Of a DNA stretch of 64,000 nt, positions 48,187-57,505 are shown piece after piece (position 1 is the stretch's first letter; each line of letters opens with the position of its first letter). Made by a program: the position numbers and the translations under genes. Under the pieces are notes generated by a model. That model saw nothing but the letters and a program-made list of their open reading frames with translations. It had not been told where the DNA came from and made no database searches. The DNA is taken from the NCBI GenBank assembly GCA_036378435.1, contig DASUWK010000023.1:1-64000 (forward strand), written 5' to 3'. The DNA is from DASUWK01 sp036378435. Lineage in GTDB: Bacteria; Chloroflexota; Dormibacteria; Dormibacterales; Dormibacteraceae.

Positions 48187-49652
48187 AGGCCGCCCGCCGA
48201 CTTGCGCAGGGCTTTCCACGCGGCGGGCCACTCGAGCCGCGACTGGGCGGCCTGACCGCCCGCCAGCCCCCAGAGCTCACCGGCGACGAAAGCCTGAGTA
48301 GGCGTCAGCTTTGGACGCTGCTCCCGCAGCCAGCCCTGGGCGACCACGGCGTCCTGGTGCCTGCCGAGCACGTCCTGCAGCGCCGCCGCATCCTTCGCCA
48401 GCTTGCCGTAGCCGTTGAGAACGGTGCCGACGGCCTCCGCCGCGTAGCGCAGGCGCTTGGCGAGGATGCGTACCCGGTGCAGGTGCTCGTCGGGCGGATC
48501 GTCGGGCAGATCTCTCACCGCGCGCCGGATCCGCCGCCAGCCGGCCTTGACCTGCGGCGGCAGCGCCTCTTCAGCCGGGGCCGCGGACGCTTCGGTCAGC
48601 GGAGGCTCGTGCGACGCAGCCAGCAGGGCCTCGATCAGCTCCAGGTAGCGCGGGCTGTCCAGGGTGGCGATCAGCCGGCGGCGGGCGTCGTCGCGAACCT
48701 GCCCGAGCCGCCTCGCGAGACGGAGGCCGGCCGCCCGATCGCCGGACGGCAGGCGCCGGGCGAGGCCTTCGAGCAGCTCGGTCAGCACCTCGGAGTCGCG
48801 CACGTCGCCGAGGTCGCCCGCCGCCCAGCGGAGCTCTTCGACGAGCGCCGCCGCCCAATCGGGGTCGACGAAGTCGCGAAACGTTCGCAGATCGGCACGC
48901 AGGCGCCGCGTCGCCACCCTCGCCTGATGCACCGCCTCGGGGTCGTCCCCCAAGCGCACGCCGGGGTCGTGGAGCAGCAGGCGGGCGGTCGAGGCGGCGA
49001 TGGCCGCGGCCACGGCGGCGCCGGCCGGATCGCCAGGTCGGACGGCCTTGGGGTGCGCCTCGGGCGGCGCCACAGCCCGGGGCCCGAGCGCGCGGGCCGC
49101 CTTCGATACCGGGTCGGGGGCCGCTCCGGCCGCCTGGAAGAGGGTCGACAGACGAGACAAGAGGTCGTCCGGCGCGTCGGCGGCCAGCTCCACCTCGAGC
49201 TGCCTGAAGCGCGCGGCCAGGCGCCGCCCGTCGATGACCGACACCTCGTCGTCGTCGACCTCGGCCAGCCGGTGCTCGCCGGAGTCGACGATGGACGAGA
49301 TCCGGCGCAGCGTGCGCAGCCGCGCAACCAGCACCGGCTCGTCTCTGCGGAGCAGTCCACGCAAGAGGGCGAGGGCGCCCGCCGGGGGCTTGGAGGGCGA
49401 GCCTGGGAACTCGATCTCGTCACGCACGACCACGCCCCCGGAGCCGGAGGACGGCAGCTTCACCGTCCAGCCCTCGCCCGCCCGGTAGCGCATGGTGAAG
49501 CCCCAGCGGGCCAGGCGGAGGTCCGGCGTGTCGTAGTAAGTGGTCGTGAGCCGCCGTTCGGTGGCGGGCGTCAGCTTGAGGTCGAGGTCGTCGAGCGAGG
49601 GGATGCGATAACCGGGCGGAGCGCTCAGCTTCAGCTCGCGCTCACGCGCCAA
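48183..49652 (-). CDS. CYTH-CHAD domain protein
   Basis: An approx. 489-residue protein. CYTH (triphosphate tunnel metalloenzyme) domain at 1-190 with the ERELKL start in place of ExExK, TTTYYDTPDLRLARWGFTMRYR and later acidic strands; CHAD domain from about 225 with HQARVATRRLRADLRTF, RDSEVLTELL and LHRVRILAKRLRYAAE, the conserved histidine/basic helices that bind polyphosphate. TTG 49652 is favoured by GAGGAGG 6 bases upstream; GTG 49667 is possible and overlaps ppk more. It follows ppk directly, fitting a role at polyphosphate granules. Confidence 0.88.
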   Translation of the reverse strand: MARERELKLSAPPGYRIPSLDDLDLKLTPATERRLTTTYYDTPDLRLARWGFTMRYRAGEGWTVKLPSSGSGGVVVRDEIEFPGSPSKPPAGALALLRGLLRRDEPVLVARLRTLRRISSIVDSGEHRLAEVDDDEVSVIDGRRLAARFRQLEVELAADAPDDLLSRLSTLFQAAGAAPDPVSKAARALGPRAVAPPEAHPKAVRPGDPAGAAVAAAIAASTARLLLHDPGVRLGDDPEAVHQARVATRRLRADLRTFRDFVDPDWAAALVEELRWAAGDLGDVRDSEVLTELLEGLARRLPSGDRAAGLRLARRLGQVRDDARRRLIATLDSPRYLELIEALLAASHEPPLTEASAAPAEEALPPQVKAGWRRIRRAVRDLPDDPPDEHLHRVRILAKRLRYAAEAVGTVLNGYGKLAKDAAALQDVLGRHQDAVVAQGWLREQRPKLTPTQAFVAGELWGLAGGQAAQSRLEWPAAWKALRKSAGGL

Positions 49653-51759
49653 GGGCCGCCTCCTCACCGCGAGCCCTGCGCACCGCGAGCTCCATGAAGA
49701 CCTCCTGGGCGTTCACGGGCTCGCCCTCCCCGCTGACTTTGGCCCAGGTCCCGTCCTCGGCCAGCTCCCAGGCCAGCACCGTGTCGCGCAGGCACACATC
49801 GAAGACCTCGTCGAGCCGTGCCTTCAGCTCCGGCGCCTGCACCGGCACCAGCACCTCCACCCGGCCGTCGAGATTCCGCTGCATCAGGTCCGACGAGCCG
49901 ATGTAGTGGACGGACTCGGCGCCATCGCCGAAACGGAAGATCCGCGAGTGCTCCAGGAAGCGGCCCACCAGCGAGCGCACGCGCACGCGATCGCTCACTC
50001 CTGCCAGCCTTGGGCGCAGCCCGCAGATGCTGCGGACGATCAGGTCGATCTCGGCGCCGGCCGACGAAGCGGCGTACAGCGCGTCGATGATCTCGGGGTC
50101 GATGAGGTTGTTGAGCTTCATCGTCACCCGGCCGCCCGCGTGCGACTCGCGCCGGATCAGCCGGAGCAGCTCGCTGCGGAGCGTCAGCGGCGCGACGAGC
50201 AGCCTCGAGTAGCGGCGCTGGCGGCTGTAGCCGGTGAGGAAGTTGAAGAGGTCGGCCGCGTCGGCGCCCAGCGCCGGATCGGCCGTCAGCAGGCCGAGAT
50301 CCTCATAGGTGCGCGCCGTCGCCGGGTTGTAGTTGCCGGTGCCGAAGTGCACGTAGTTGCGGATGCCCCCGCGCTCCTGGCGCACGACCAGCGAGACCTT
50401 GGCGTGCGTCTTCAACCCGACCACCCCGTAGACGACGTGCACCCCGGCCTGCTCCAGGCGCCGGGCCCAGGCGATGTTCGCCTGCTCGTCGCCACGCGCC
50501 TTGAGCTCGACCAGCGCCACGACCTGCTTACCGGACTCGGCGGCGGCCATCAGCGACTCCGCGATCGGGCTGACGGGACCGGAGGTTCGGTACAGCGTCT
50601 GCTTGATCGCGAGCACGTCCGGGTCGCGCGCGGCCTGGTCGATGAACGTCTCGACGCTGGTCGCGAACGACTCGTACGGGTGGTGAACGAGAACGTCCGC
50701 GCGGCGCAGGAGGCTGAACACGTCGGGTGGCGTCCCTTCGCTCGGCGCCAGCTCGGCCGGCGTCAGCGGCGTCCACTTCGGCTTCTTGAGGTCGGGTCGC
50801 TCGAGGTCGTAGAGCGCGCCGAGAGTGCCGAGGTCCAGGAGCCCGTTGATCGTGTAGACGCCGTCGGGCTCGAGCTCTAGCTCGCGCTGCAGCAGGCCCA
50901 GGACCTCCTTCGACATCCCGGTGTCGATCTCGAGCCGGACGACTCGCGCCGAACGGCGCTGGCGGCGAAGCTCTGTCTGCACCGCGGCCATCAGGTCCGT
51001 GGCCTCATCGTCCGCGACGTCGATGTCCGCGTCTCGGGTGACGCGAAACGCGTTGCGGCTGACGATCTCCATGCTCGGGAAGAGCTGGTCGAGATGAGCT
51101 GCGATCAGCTGCTCGACAGGCACGAACGTGGTGCCCTCGCCTGACCTGACGAAGCGCGGCAGCAGCGGCGGCACCTTGACACGCGCAAACCGTGGCCTAA
51201 CTCGTCTTTGCTCACGCACGCGCACGGCGAGGTTCAAGGAAAGGTTCGAGATGTAAGGGAACGGATGCGAGGGATCGACCGCCAGAGGCGTCAGGACGGG
51301 GAAGATCTGGTCGCGAAAGACCGCCGTCAGGGCGCGACGTTCGCGAGCGGCGACGTCATCGATGCCGACGATGCGGATGTCGTGCTGGGCGAGCGCCGGC
51401 TGCAGCTCGTCGTTCCAGAGCCGATATACGCGCGACATCAGGTCGCGCACCAGCCGTCTTACCTCGACCAGCTGATCGCTCGGGCTGAGCCCGTCCGGCG
51501 CGACGGTGTCGATGCCGGCCTGGATCTGGTCGTGCAGACCGGCGACGCGGACCTGGAAGAACTCGTCGAGGTTGGCGCTGAAGATCGAGACGAACAGCAC
51601 GCGGTCCAGCAGCGGCAGCCGATCTTCTTCGGCCAGCGCGAGGACTCGCGCGTTGTAGGCGAGCCAGGAGAGGTGCCGGCTGAAATAGCGCCGGCCCGGC
51701 TCCGTTGCCGGCGCCGGAAGACCGGTCGCGTCCACCTGCGCTTGGGAGGGGATCGCCAT
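49642..51759 (-). CDS. ppk1: Polyphosphate kinase 1
   Basis: A 705-residue PPK1 with the N domain (FSRHLSWLAYNARVLALAEE, FVSIFSANLDEFFQVRVAGL), head domain, and the two PLD-like C domains: LVHHPYESFATSVETFIDQAARDP, the phospho-histidine in GLKTHAKVSLVVRQE (about residue 450) and GTGNYNPATARTYEDLGL, then LNNLIDPEIIDALYAASSAGAEIDLIVRSICGL. Makes polyphosphate from ATP reversibly. First gene of the ppk1-CHAD-Nudix-ParB-like operon. A CTTAACC heptamer lies at 51764-51770 on the minus strand just before the start but not in PHO-box spacing. Confidence 0.96.
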   Translation of the reverse strand: MAIPSQAQVDATGLPAPATEPGRRYFSRHLSWLAYNARVLALAEEDRLPLLDRVLFVSIFSANLDEFFQVRVAGLHDQIQAGIDTVAPDGLSPSDQLVEVRRLVRDLMSRVYRLWNDELQPALAQHDIRIVGIDDVAARERRALTAVFRDQIFPVLTPLAVDPSHPFPYISNLSLNLAVRVREQRRVRPRFARVKVPPLLPRFVRSGEGTTFVPVEQLIAAHLDQLFPSMEIVSRNAFRVTRDADIDVADDEATDLMAAVQTELRRQRRSARVVRLEIDTGMSKEVLGLLQRELELEPDGVYTINGLLDLGTLGALYDLERPDLKKPKWTPLTPAELAPSEGTPPDVFSLLRRADVLVHHPYESFATSVETFIDQAARDPDVLAIKQTLYRTSGPVSPIAESLMAAAESGKQVVALVELKARGDEQANIAWARRLEQAGVHVVYGVVGLKTHAKVSLVVRQERGGIRNYVHFGTGNYNPATARTYEDLGLLTADPALGADAADLFNFLTGYSRQRRYSRLLVAPLTLRSELLRLIRRESHAGGRVTMKLNNLIDPEIIDALYAASSAGAEIDLIVRSICGLRPRLAGVSDRVRVRSLVGRFLEHSRIFRFGDGAESVHYIGSSDLMQRNLDGRVEVLVPVQAPELKARLDEVFDVCLRDTVLAWELAEDGTWAKVSGEGEPVNAQEVFMELAVRRARGEEAALGA

Positions 51760-51890
51760 CAGAGGTTAAGTGCCACTAATAAGGTGATCAGATTGTCTCC
51801 GGGTCCTGTCGGTCCCACCATGAAGGTTAGGATGATGACCGTTTGTCGGTCTCAGCGTGGGTCCGATCATGCGCAATAAAAGGGGATGAG

Positions 51891-52187
51891 ATGGGCAACA
51901 AGGCCAAGATCTCGAAGCTGAAGAAGCAGGTCAAGAAGCTGACTGAACAGGTCGAGAAGATCGCGACGCCCGGCGGCAGCAAGCCCGCCGCCGCAAAGCC
52001 GGCAGCCGCGTCTGCACGGCCCAGCGCTACGCGGTCAGCAGCGGCCTCCACACGGAAGCGCGCTTCGACATCGCGGACGTCGACCGCCGCAAGATCTCGG
52101 ACGACGCGGGCGCGCACGACGCGGGCGCGCACGACGCCGAAGCCGGCGGCGGGCGGCGGCTCAGCCGGCCAGCAGCCCCAGACCTAG
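51891..52187 (+). CDS. Histone H1-like Lys/Ala/Arg-rich protein
   Basis: A 98-residue protein with a short coiled-coil start (NKAKISKLKKQVKKLTEQVEKIA) and a long tail of alanine, lysine, serine, threonine and arginine (SARPSATRSAAASTRKRASTSRTSTAARSRTTRARTT), like bacterial histone H1-type DNA-binding proteins. ATG 51891 follows AGGGGATGAG. A nucleoid or polyphosphate/RNA-binding role is inferred. Its 3' end overlaps the convergent Nudix gene by 27 bases. 131 bases upstream to ppk1 hold no other gene. Confidence 0.6.
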   Translation: MGNKAKISKLKKQVKKLTEQVEKIATPGGSKPAAAKPAAASARPSATRSAAASTRKRASTSRTSTAARSRTTRARTTRARTTPKPAAGGGSAGQQPQT

Positions 52188-52667
52188 CGCTTCGACCGCC
52201 AGCTCGAGCACCAGCCGCTCGCGCTCGTTGGTGATGGCGGCGCGGGCCTGCTTCGGTGCGAGCCAGGCGAACTTGGCGATCTCGCGGTTCGGCCGGAAGA
52301 CGCCGGCCCCGACCCGCATCAACCAGTAGCTGGCGAGCTTGGCGCGGCCTGACCGCGCCGTGTAAAGAAGGTTGGCCAGCGGAGCGTGGTCTCGGCCGCG
52401 ATGGCCGGTCTCCTCGTGCAGCTCTCGCCTAGCCGCTTCCGCGAGGGCTTCGCCAGGCAGCGGCGAACCTTTGGGGAAGCCCCAGTCACCACGCCGGCGG
52501 CGCTTCACGAGAGCGACCTCGAAGCCGCCGCGCTGGTCGCGGCGCCAGGGCACGGCGACGGCGCTCAGACCGAGTCCGGCGGCGGCGCCTTCCACGAGCC
52601 AAGGAGCGGCTGGAGCTACCAGCTCGAAATCCGCTCGCCAGTCTGCTTCGACGTGGGCTGTGGCCAT
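52161..52667 (-). CDS. Nudix hydrolase
   Basis: A 168-residue Nudix enzyme with a complete box GSPLPGEALAEAARRELHEETGH (G-x5-E-x7-REL-x-EE-x-G; about 67-89). The first 40 residues are non-conserved and contain SAVAVPWRRD. Substrate not predictable: related single-domain members act on dinucleoside polyphosphates or NDP-sugars. ATG 52667. Confidence 0.85.
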   Translation of the reverse strand: MATAHVEADWRADFELVAPAAPWLVEGAAAGLGLSAVAVPWRRDQRGGFEVALVKRRRRGDWGFPKGSPLPGEALAEAARRELHEETGHRGRDHAPLANLLYTARSGRAKLASYWLMRVGAGVFRPNREIAKFAWLAPKQARAAITNERERLVLELAVEALGLGLLAG

Positions 52668-52789
52668 GGCGCGGTCGGCAGTGAAGCTACCGCCGCAACG
52701 TTAACAGCGGACTAAACGCCTGGGTGCATTTGTTCAGCACCGCCTCTTCACGGCAGCAACTTCGTCCCCTCTTCATCTCGTCGTCTGGG

Positions 52790-52812
52790 CTTAACCGACC
52801 GGCTCCTACCGT
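52790..52812 (+). promoter_or_regulatory. PHO-box half-site and -10 of the phosphoesterase gene
   Basis: CTTAACC (52790-52796) is followed after exactly 10 bases by TACCGT (52807-52812), a TAnnnT -10. The same 10-base spacing is found at pstS and pstB. Upstream heptamers in the 11-base register are weak here. Predicted start of transcription near 52819, with a 33-base leader. Confidence 0.55.
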
Positions 52813-52851
52813 CGAGTTGACGCGTCAACGGTCAGGACAAGGAGGAGGTTC

Positions 52852-54318
52852 GTGAAAAAACTGCTGCTGGGGATGGCCGGCTTGTGCTCCACGCTGGCCT
52901 TTGGGATGACGCCGACCGCGGCGTCGGCGGCCGGTGCGGCCAAAAGCCCCATCGACCACACGATCATCGTCTACCAGGAGAACATCTCCTTCGACCATTA
53001 CTTCGGCACGTTCGGCCACGGCTCGAACGGGACACCGGCCGGCGCGAGCCAGACGCATCAGCCCTCGGGCGTCTCCTACTCACCGTTCCGGCTCGACGGT
53101 TCCATGCAGGGCCAGACCTGTGACGTGGATCACGGCTACAGCGACATGATCAAGATGGCCGACCACGGCGCGATGGACATGTACACCCAGCTCGGCAACA
53201 ACAAGGCCGAGCTGAACCCGAGCTCCAACAGCAAGACGACCTGTCCCTCCCTGGACACGCCGGCCGCTGCCGGCCACCCCGCCCTCGCGCTCGGCTACTA
53301 CGAGGGCACTCCAGGCGACAGCACCGCGCCGCTCCAGAACTACTGGAACCTGGCCTCGCACTACACGCTGGCGGACAACTTCTTCCAGGGTGTCTACGGG
53401 CCCTCGACGCCAGGCGCCGAGTGGCTGGTCGCCGCTACCAACAACACGACCGGCGACCCCAACCCGATCGGCGACAAGTGCGACGACTACGCGTCGAGCA
53501 TGCCGCAGACCAGCATCCCCAACCTCGGCGGGGAGGCCACCACCGCCGGCGTCAGCTGGGCGTGGTTCCAGGGCGGCTTCGGGACCTGCCACCCGGACCC
53601 CAACAATCCGAACGATCCGACCAAGACGATCACGGATGGATACAGCGCCCACCACGACCCCTTCCAGTACTTCAGCGACACGGCGGACCTGGACCACGCG
53701 CACGCCTTCGACCCGACGTTCAACTCGTCAGACCCGAGCCAGCACCAGCGCGACTTACAGGTCCTCGACGACGCGTTGAGCGGCACCGCGATCAACGGGA
53801 CCGTCCCCGTCCTGCCGTCGATCTCATGGGTGAAGGCGCCCGCGCTTGACGACGGCCACCCGAGCTACTCCGGCCCGGCGGGTGACGACTTCTTCATCGG
53901 CGACCTCGTCAACCGCTTGAAGAACAGCCAATACTGGGGCCACACCGCGGTCATCGTCGCGTTCGACGAGACCGGCGGCTGGTGGGACCACGTCGCTCCG
54001 CCGCAGGCGACGGGCGACTCCCACTTCGCGACCTGGACCGACAGCACCACCCCGAACACCACCGGCGGCTGCCAGTACCCGGGCGTCCCCGGCAGCGGCG
54101 GCAATCCGCCGCCGGCTTGTGCCGAGGCGGGCTTCGGGCCACGCATGCCGGTGCTCGTGATCTCGCCGCACGCGCGCAAGCACTTCGTCGACCACGACCA
54201 GATGGACACCGCCTCACTCGACCAGTGGGTCGAGTGGAACTACGGTCTGCCCGCCCTGGGTGTCTGGGGCGACCGCGACACCGACGCGGGCTCGCTCCGC
54301 GGCGCCTTCGACTTCTGA
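52852..54318 (+). CDS. Secreted phosphoesterase (phospholipase C/acid phosphatase AcpA family)
   Basis: A 488-residue exported phosphoesterase. Signal peptide to about residue 27 (AASAAGAA). Family motifs: DHTIIVYQENISFDHYFGTFG (metal-binding, about 35-55), DNFFQGVYGPSTPGAEWL, VAFDETGGWWDHVAPP (about 365), and PVLVISPHARKHFVDHDQMDTASL (about 437). Such enzymes release phosphate or head groups from phospholipids or phosphate esters outside the cell. GTG 52852 has CAAGGAGGAGG. A candidate PhoB site is upstream and phoR follows. Confidence 0.9.
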   Translation: MKKLLLGMAGLCSTLAFGMTPTAASAAGAAKSPIDHTIIVYQENISFDHYFGTFGHGSNGTPAGASQTHQPSGVSYSPFRLDGSMQGQTCDVDHGYSDMIKMADHGAMDMYTQLGNNKAELNPSSNSKTTCPSLDTPAAAGHPALALGYYEGTPGDSTAPLQNYWNLASHYTLADNFFQGVYGPSTPGAEWLVAATNNTTGDPNPIGDKCDDYASSMPQTSIPNLGGEATTAGVSWAWFQGGFGTCHPDPNNPNDPTKTITDGYSAHHDPFQYFSDTADLDHAHAFDPTFNSSDPSQHQRDLQVLDDALSGTAINGTVPVLPSISWVKAPALDDGHPSYSGPAGDDFFIGDLVNRLKNSQYWGHTAVIVAFDETGGWWDHVAPPQATGDSHFATWTDSTTPNTTGGCQYPGVPGSGGNPPPACAEAGFGPRMPVLVISPHARKHFVDHDQMDTASLDQWVEWNYGLPALGVWGDRDTDAGSLRGAFDF

Positions 54319-54344
54319 CCCGAACACTCAACGTCCCCCACGCC

Positions 54345-54374
54345 GGGCCGGCTCTTCGGAGCCGGCCCTTTCCT
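54345..54374 (+). terminator. Rho-independent terminator of the phosphoesterase gene (UUCG loop)
   Basis: GGGCCGGCTC (54345-54354), loop TTCG, GAGCCGGCCC (54359-54368), then TTTCCT. A 10-bp GC stem closed by a UUCG tetraloop with a short T-run, 27 bases after the stop codon. Confidence 0.85.
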
Positions 54375-54379
54375 ATACT
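54374..54379 (+). promoter_or_regulatory. -10 element of leaderless phoR
   Basis: TATACT is separated by 6 bases from the GTG start at 54386, so transcription would begin at or next to the start codon. No -35 is visible, because the terminator occupies that space. pstB shows the same TATnCT-N6-GTG layout. Confidence 0.5.
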
Positions 54380-54385
54380 CCCGGC

Positions 54386-55411
54386 GTGATCTGGGACCGG
54401 TGGCGCCGCAGCGCCCAGCCGGACGGCCGTCCGAGCTTGCCGGGTCCCTTCGAGGACCTCCTGGAGCACGCCCCCGTGGCTGCGCTGCTCGTCGACGGCG
54501 CCAACCGGGTCTTCGCCATGAACGAGGCGGCGGCCCGCTTCTTCGGCACCGACCGCGCCGCGCTGCCCGCGGGGTTCATCGAAGCGACCCGCGAGGGCAG
54601 CCTGCTCGGTGTTCTGCGCTCGGGCGCGGCCGAATCGGAGGTCGAGCTCGTGCACAGCCGCCGCACCGTCAAGACCAAGGTCGTGCCGGGACCCGCGGAG
54701 GGAGACAGCCTCCTGTTCGTGAGCGACGTCACCGAGCTGCGGCGCCTCGAACGGGTGCGGCAGGAGTTCGTCGCCAACCTCTCGCACGAGCTCAAGACGC
54801 CGGTCACCTCGCTGCGGCTCGCGGTCGAGAGCCTCGGCGGCGCTCCTGACGGCGCCGACCGGCGCAAGCTCGTCGAGCACGCTCTGAAGGAGGCAGACCA
54901 CCTGACGGCCGTGATCGAGAATCTGCGCCGGCTGGCGGCGCTCGAGGCGGGCGAGGTGAAGATCGAGGTCTCAGAGTTCCCGCTCGCACAGGCGGTCGGC
55001 GACGTCGTCAGCCGCCTCGGGCTCGAAGAGCGTGTGCGCCTCGAGATCGAAGCGGGGATCCTGGTCGCGGCTGATCGCGAGATGCTCGCCCAGGCGCTTG
55101 CCAACCTGCTGGACAACGCCGCCCGCTTCTCACCGGCGGACGCCGAGGTCAAGATGGCGGCGGCGCGGGAGGATCACGGAGTCGTGATCCGGGTCGTCGA
55201 CCACGGCCCCGGCATCGCGCCGGAGCACTGGGAGCGGGTCTTCGAGCGCTTCTACAAGGTCGACCCGGCGCGCACGCGCCAGGCCGGAGGTACCGGCCTC
55301 GGCCTTGCGATCACCAAGCACCTGATGCAAGCCCAGGGTGGCCGCGTGTGGACCGAGGCCGGCGATGATTCCGGCCAGGTTTTCCTGGTCTGGGTTCCGA
55401 CTCCTAGCTGA
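54386..55411 (+). CDS. phoR: PhoR-type phosphate sensor histidine kinase
   Basis: A 341-residue kinase: PAS domain at about 15-120 (LEHAPVAALLVDGANRVFAMNEAAARFFG, GDSLLFVSDVTELRRLERVRQEF), HisKA with SHELKTPVTSLRL (histidine about 135) and HATPase_c with LANLLDNAARFSP, VVDHGPGIAPEHWERVFERFY and GGTGLGLAITKHL. No membrane helix is found, unlike canonical PhoR, so it is cytosolic and probably senses through PhoU and Pst. GTG 54386. Convergent with pstS (8-base overlap); phoB lies 2.7 kb away beyond pstS, pstB and phoU. Confidence 0.85.
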   Translation: MIWDRWRRSAQPDGRPSLPGPFEDLLEHAPVAALLVDGANRVFAMNEAAARFFGTDRAALPAGFIEATREGSLLGVLRSGAAESEVELVHSRRTVKTKVVPGPAEGDSLLFVSDVTELRRLERVRQEFVANLSHELKTPVTSLRLAVESLGGAPDGADRRKLVEHALKEADHLTAVIENLRRLAALEAGEVKIEVSEFPLAQAVGDVVSRLGLEERVRLEIEAGILVAADREMLAQALANLLDNAARFSPADAEVKMAAAREDHGVVIRVVDHGPGIAPEHWERVFERFYKVDPARTRQAGGTGLGLAITKHLMQAQGGRVWTEAGDDSGQVFLVWVPTPS

Positions 55412-56474
55412 GAACCGCCTTGCCGCCGGACATGACGTTCTTCAGCTGATTGATCGCGTAAGTCTGGGCTGAGGCCGGCAGCGTCGCGTACTGGAGCGGC
55501 GTGCCGTACTTCTGGCCGTCGGTGACGAACCACTTGAAGAGGTAGACGATCGCGCGAGCCTTCTCGAGGCTGCTGATGTCGGTACGGATGAAGACCCAGC
55601 TGTAGCCCGAGATCGGGTAGGCGCTGGCGCCGCTGGCGTCGACGATCGAGAAGTTGGTCGCGCTGAGGCCCGCAACGTTGCTGGCGGCGGCGGTCGCCCC
55701 TGCCACGCTCGCCTGGACGTAGCTGCCGGACTGGTTCTTCACGTACGCCTGCTGCATCTTGCTCTGCACCACGTACGCGAGCTCGATGTAGCCGATGGCG
55801 CCCTGGGTCTGCGTGATCTGGCCGCCCACGCCGGACGAGCCCTTGGCGCCGACACCGGTCGGCCAGTTGACCGACTTGCCCTTGCCCGGACCGGTCGACC
55901 AGGCGTTGCTGACCTTGGAGAGGTAGTCAGTGAAGATGTAGCTGGTGCCGCTGCCGTCCGAGCGGTGGACGACGGTGATGTTGCTGCTCGGCAGATTCAC
56001 GCCCGAGTTGAGGGCGGTGATCTCCGGGTCGTTCCACTTCTTCACCTTGCCGAGGTAGATGTCGGCGATGGTCGGCCCGTCGAGCTGGAGCTTGTTCACC
56101 CCCGGCAGGTTGTAGCCCATCGCGACGGCCCCCAGCGTGTCCGGGAGCTGGACCAGGCTGCTGTCGCCGCCCGCCGCCGTGACCTCGCTGGCCTTCATCG
56201 GCACGTCCGAAGCGCCGAAGTCCACCGTGTTCGCCGTGAACTGCTGGATGCCGGCGCCCGAGCCGACGCCCTGATAGTTGATGCTCACGTTCGGGTGGTC
56301 CTGCTGGTACTGGTAGAACGCGGCCTGGAAGAAGGGCTGGACAAACGTCGAGCCGGCCCCTGTGAGGCTTCCACTGCCCACGTCCACCGGGGACGGAGAC
56401 GGGCCTGAGCCTGTTCCTGAACCGCCACAGGCCGCCACGAAGACGGCGGCCAGCAGCATGAGGGACTTACGCAT
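55404..56474 (-). CDS. pstS: Phosphate ABC transporter substrate-binding lipoprotein PstS
   Basis: A 356-residue lipoprotein with LLAAVFVAACGGSG lipobox (cysteine about residue 16), then GAGSTFVQPFFQAAFYQYQ, NYQGVGSGAGIQQF, DFGASDVPM and RSDGSGTSYIFTDYLSKVS, the residues that hydrogen-bond phosphate. ATG 56474 has AGGAGGAGC. Transcribed away from pstB; both promoters have PHO-box repeats between 56514 and 56634. Confidence 0.95.
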   Translation of the reverse strand: MRKSLMLLAAVFVAACGGSGTGSGPSPSPVDVGSGSLTGAGSTFVQPFFQAAFYQYQQDHPNVSINYQGVGSGAGIQQFTANTVDFGASDVPMKASEVTAAGGDSSLVQLPDTLGAVAMGYNLPGVNKLQLDGPTIADIYLGKVKKWNDPEITALNSGVNLPSSNITVVHRSDGSGTSYIFTDYLSKVSNAWSTGPGKGKSVNWPTGVGAKGSSGVGGQITQTQGAIGYIELAYVVQSKMQQAYVKNQSGSYVQASVAGATAAASNVAGLSATNFSIVDASGASAYPISGYSWVFIRTDISSLEKARAIVYLFKWFVTDGQKYGTPLQYATLPASAQTYAINQLKNVMSGGKAVLS

Positions 56475-56513
56475 TGCTCCTCCTCTGCGAGATGGTTTTT
56501 CGGATAGATCCCC

Positions 56514-56558
56514 ACCCTACTGACGGCATGGCGAAGCAGCGGTTAAGGGAGGGCCAAG
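56514..56558 (-). promoter_or_regulatory. PHO box and -10 of pstS
   Basis: On the minus strand, heptamers CTTGGCC (56552-56558), CTTAACC (56541-56547) and CTTCGCC (56530-56536) repeat every 11 bases, then 10 bases, then TAGGGT (56514-56519). The consensus CTTnnCC and spacing match the PHO-box plan of direct repeats that replace the -35. The leader to the ATG would be about 35 bases. Confidence 0.7.
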
Positions 56559-56589
56559 GCCACGTGAAGCGCCGCTCGCCCCACTCGGA

Positions 56590-56634
56590 CTTAAGAGCGC
56601 CCTAACGAAGCCTTAACCTTGGCCCCCCTATGCT
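56590..56634 (+). promoter_or_regulatory. PHO box and -10 of pstB (leaderless)
   Basis: Heptamers CTTAAGA (56590-56596), CCTAACG (56601-56607) and CTTAACC (56612-56618) repeat every 11 bases, then 10 bases, then TATGCT (56629-56634). The GTG of pstB starts 6 bases later, so the mRNA would have no leader. This is the strongest PhoB site in the window. Confidence 0.75.
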
Positions 56635-56640
56635 GGCCGC

Positions 56641-57498
<858 letters not shown>

Positions 57499-57505
57499 GG
57501 CACCG

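Noticed and set aside
47829..49697. 622-codon plus-strand frame
   Set aside because: Antisense to CHAD and Nudix genes, which carry clear motifs.
51764..51770. PHO box at ppk1
   Set aside because: Only one CTTAACC, four bases from the start codon, with no room for a -10 in the spacing found at the pst promoters.
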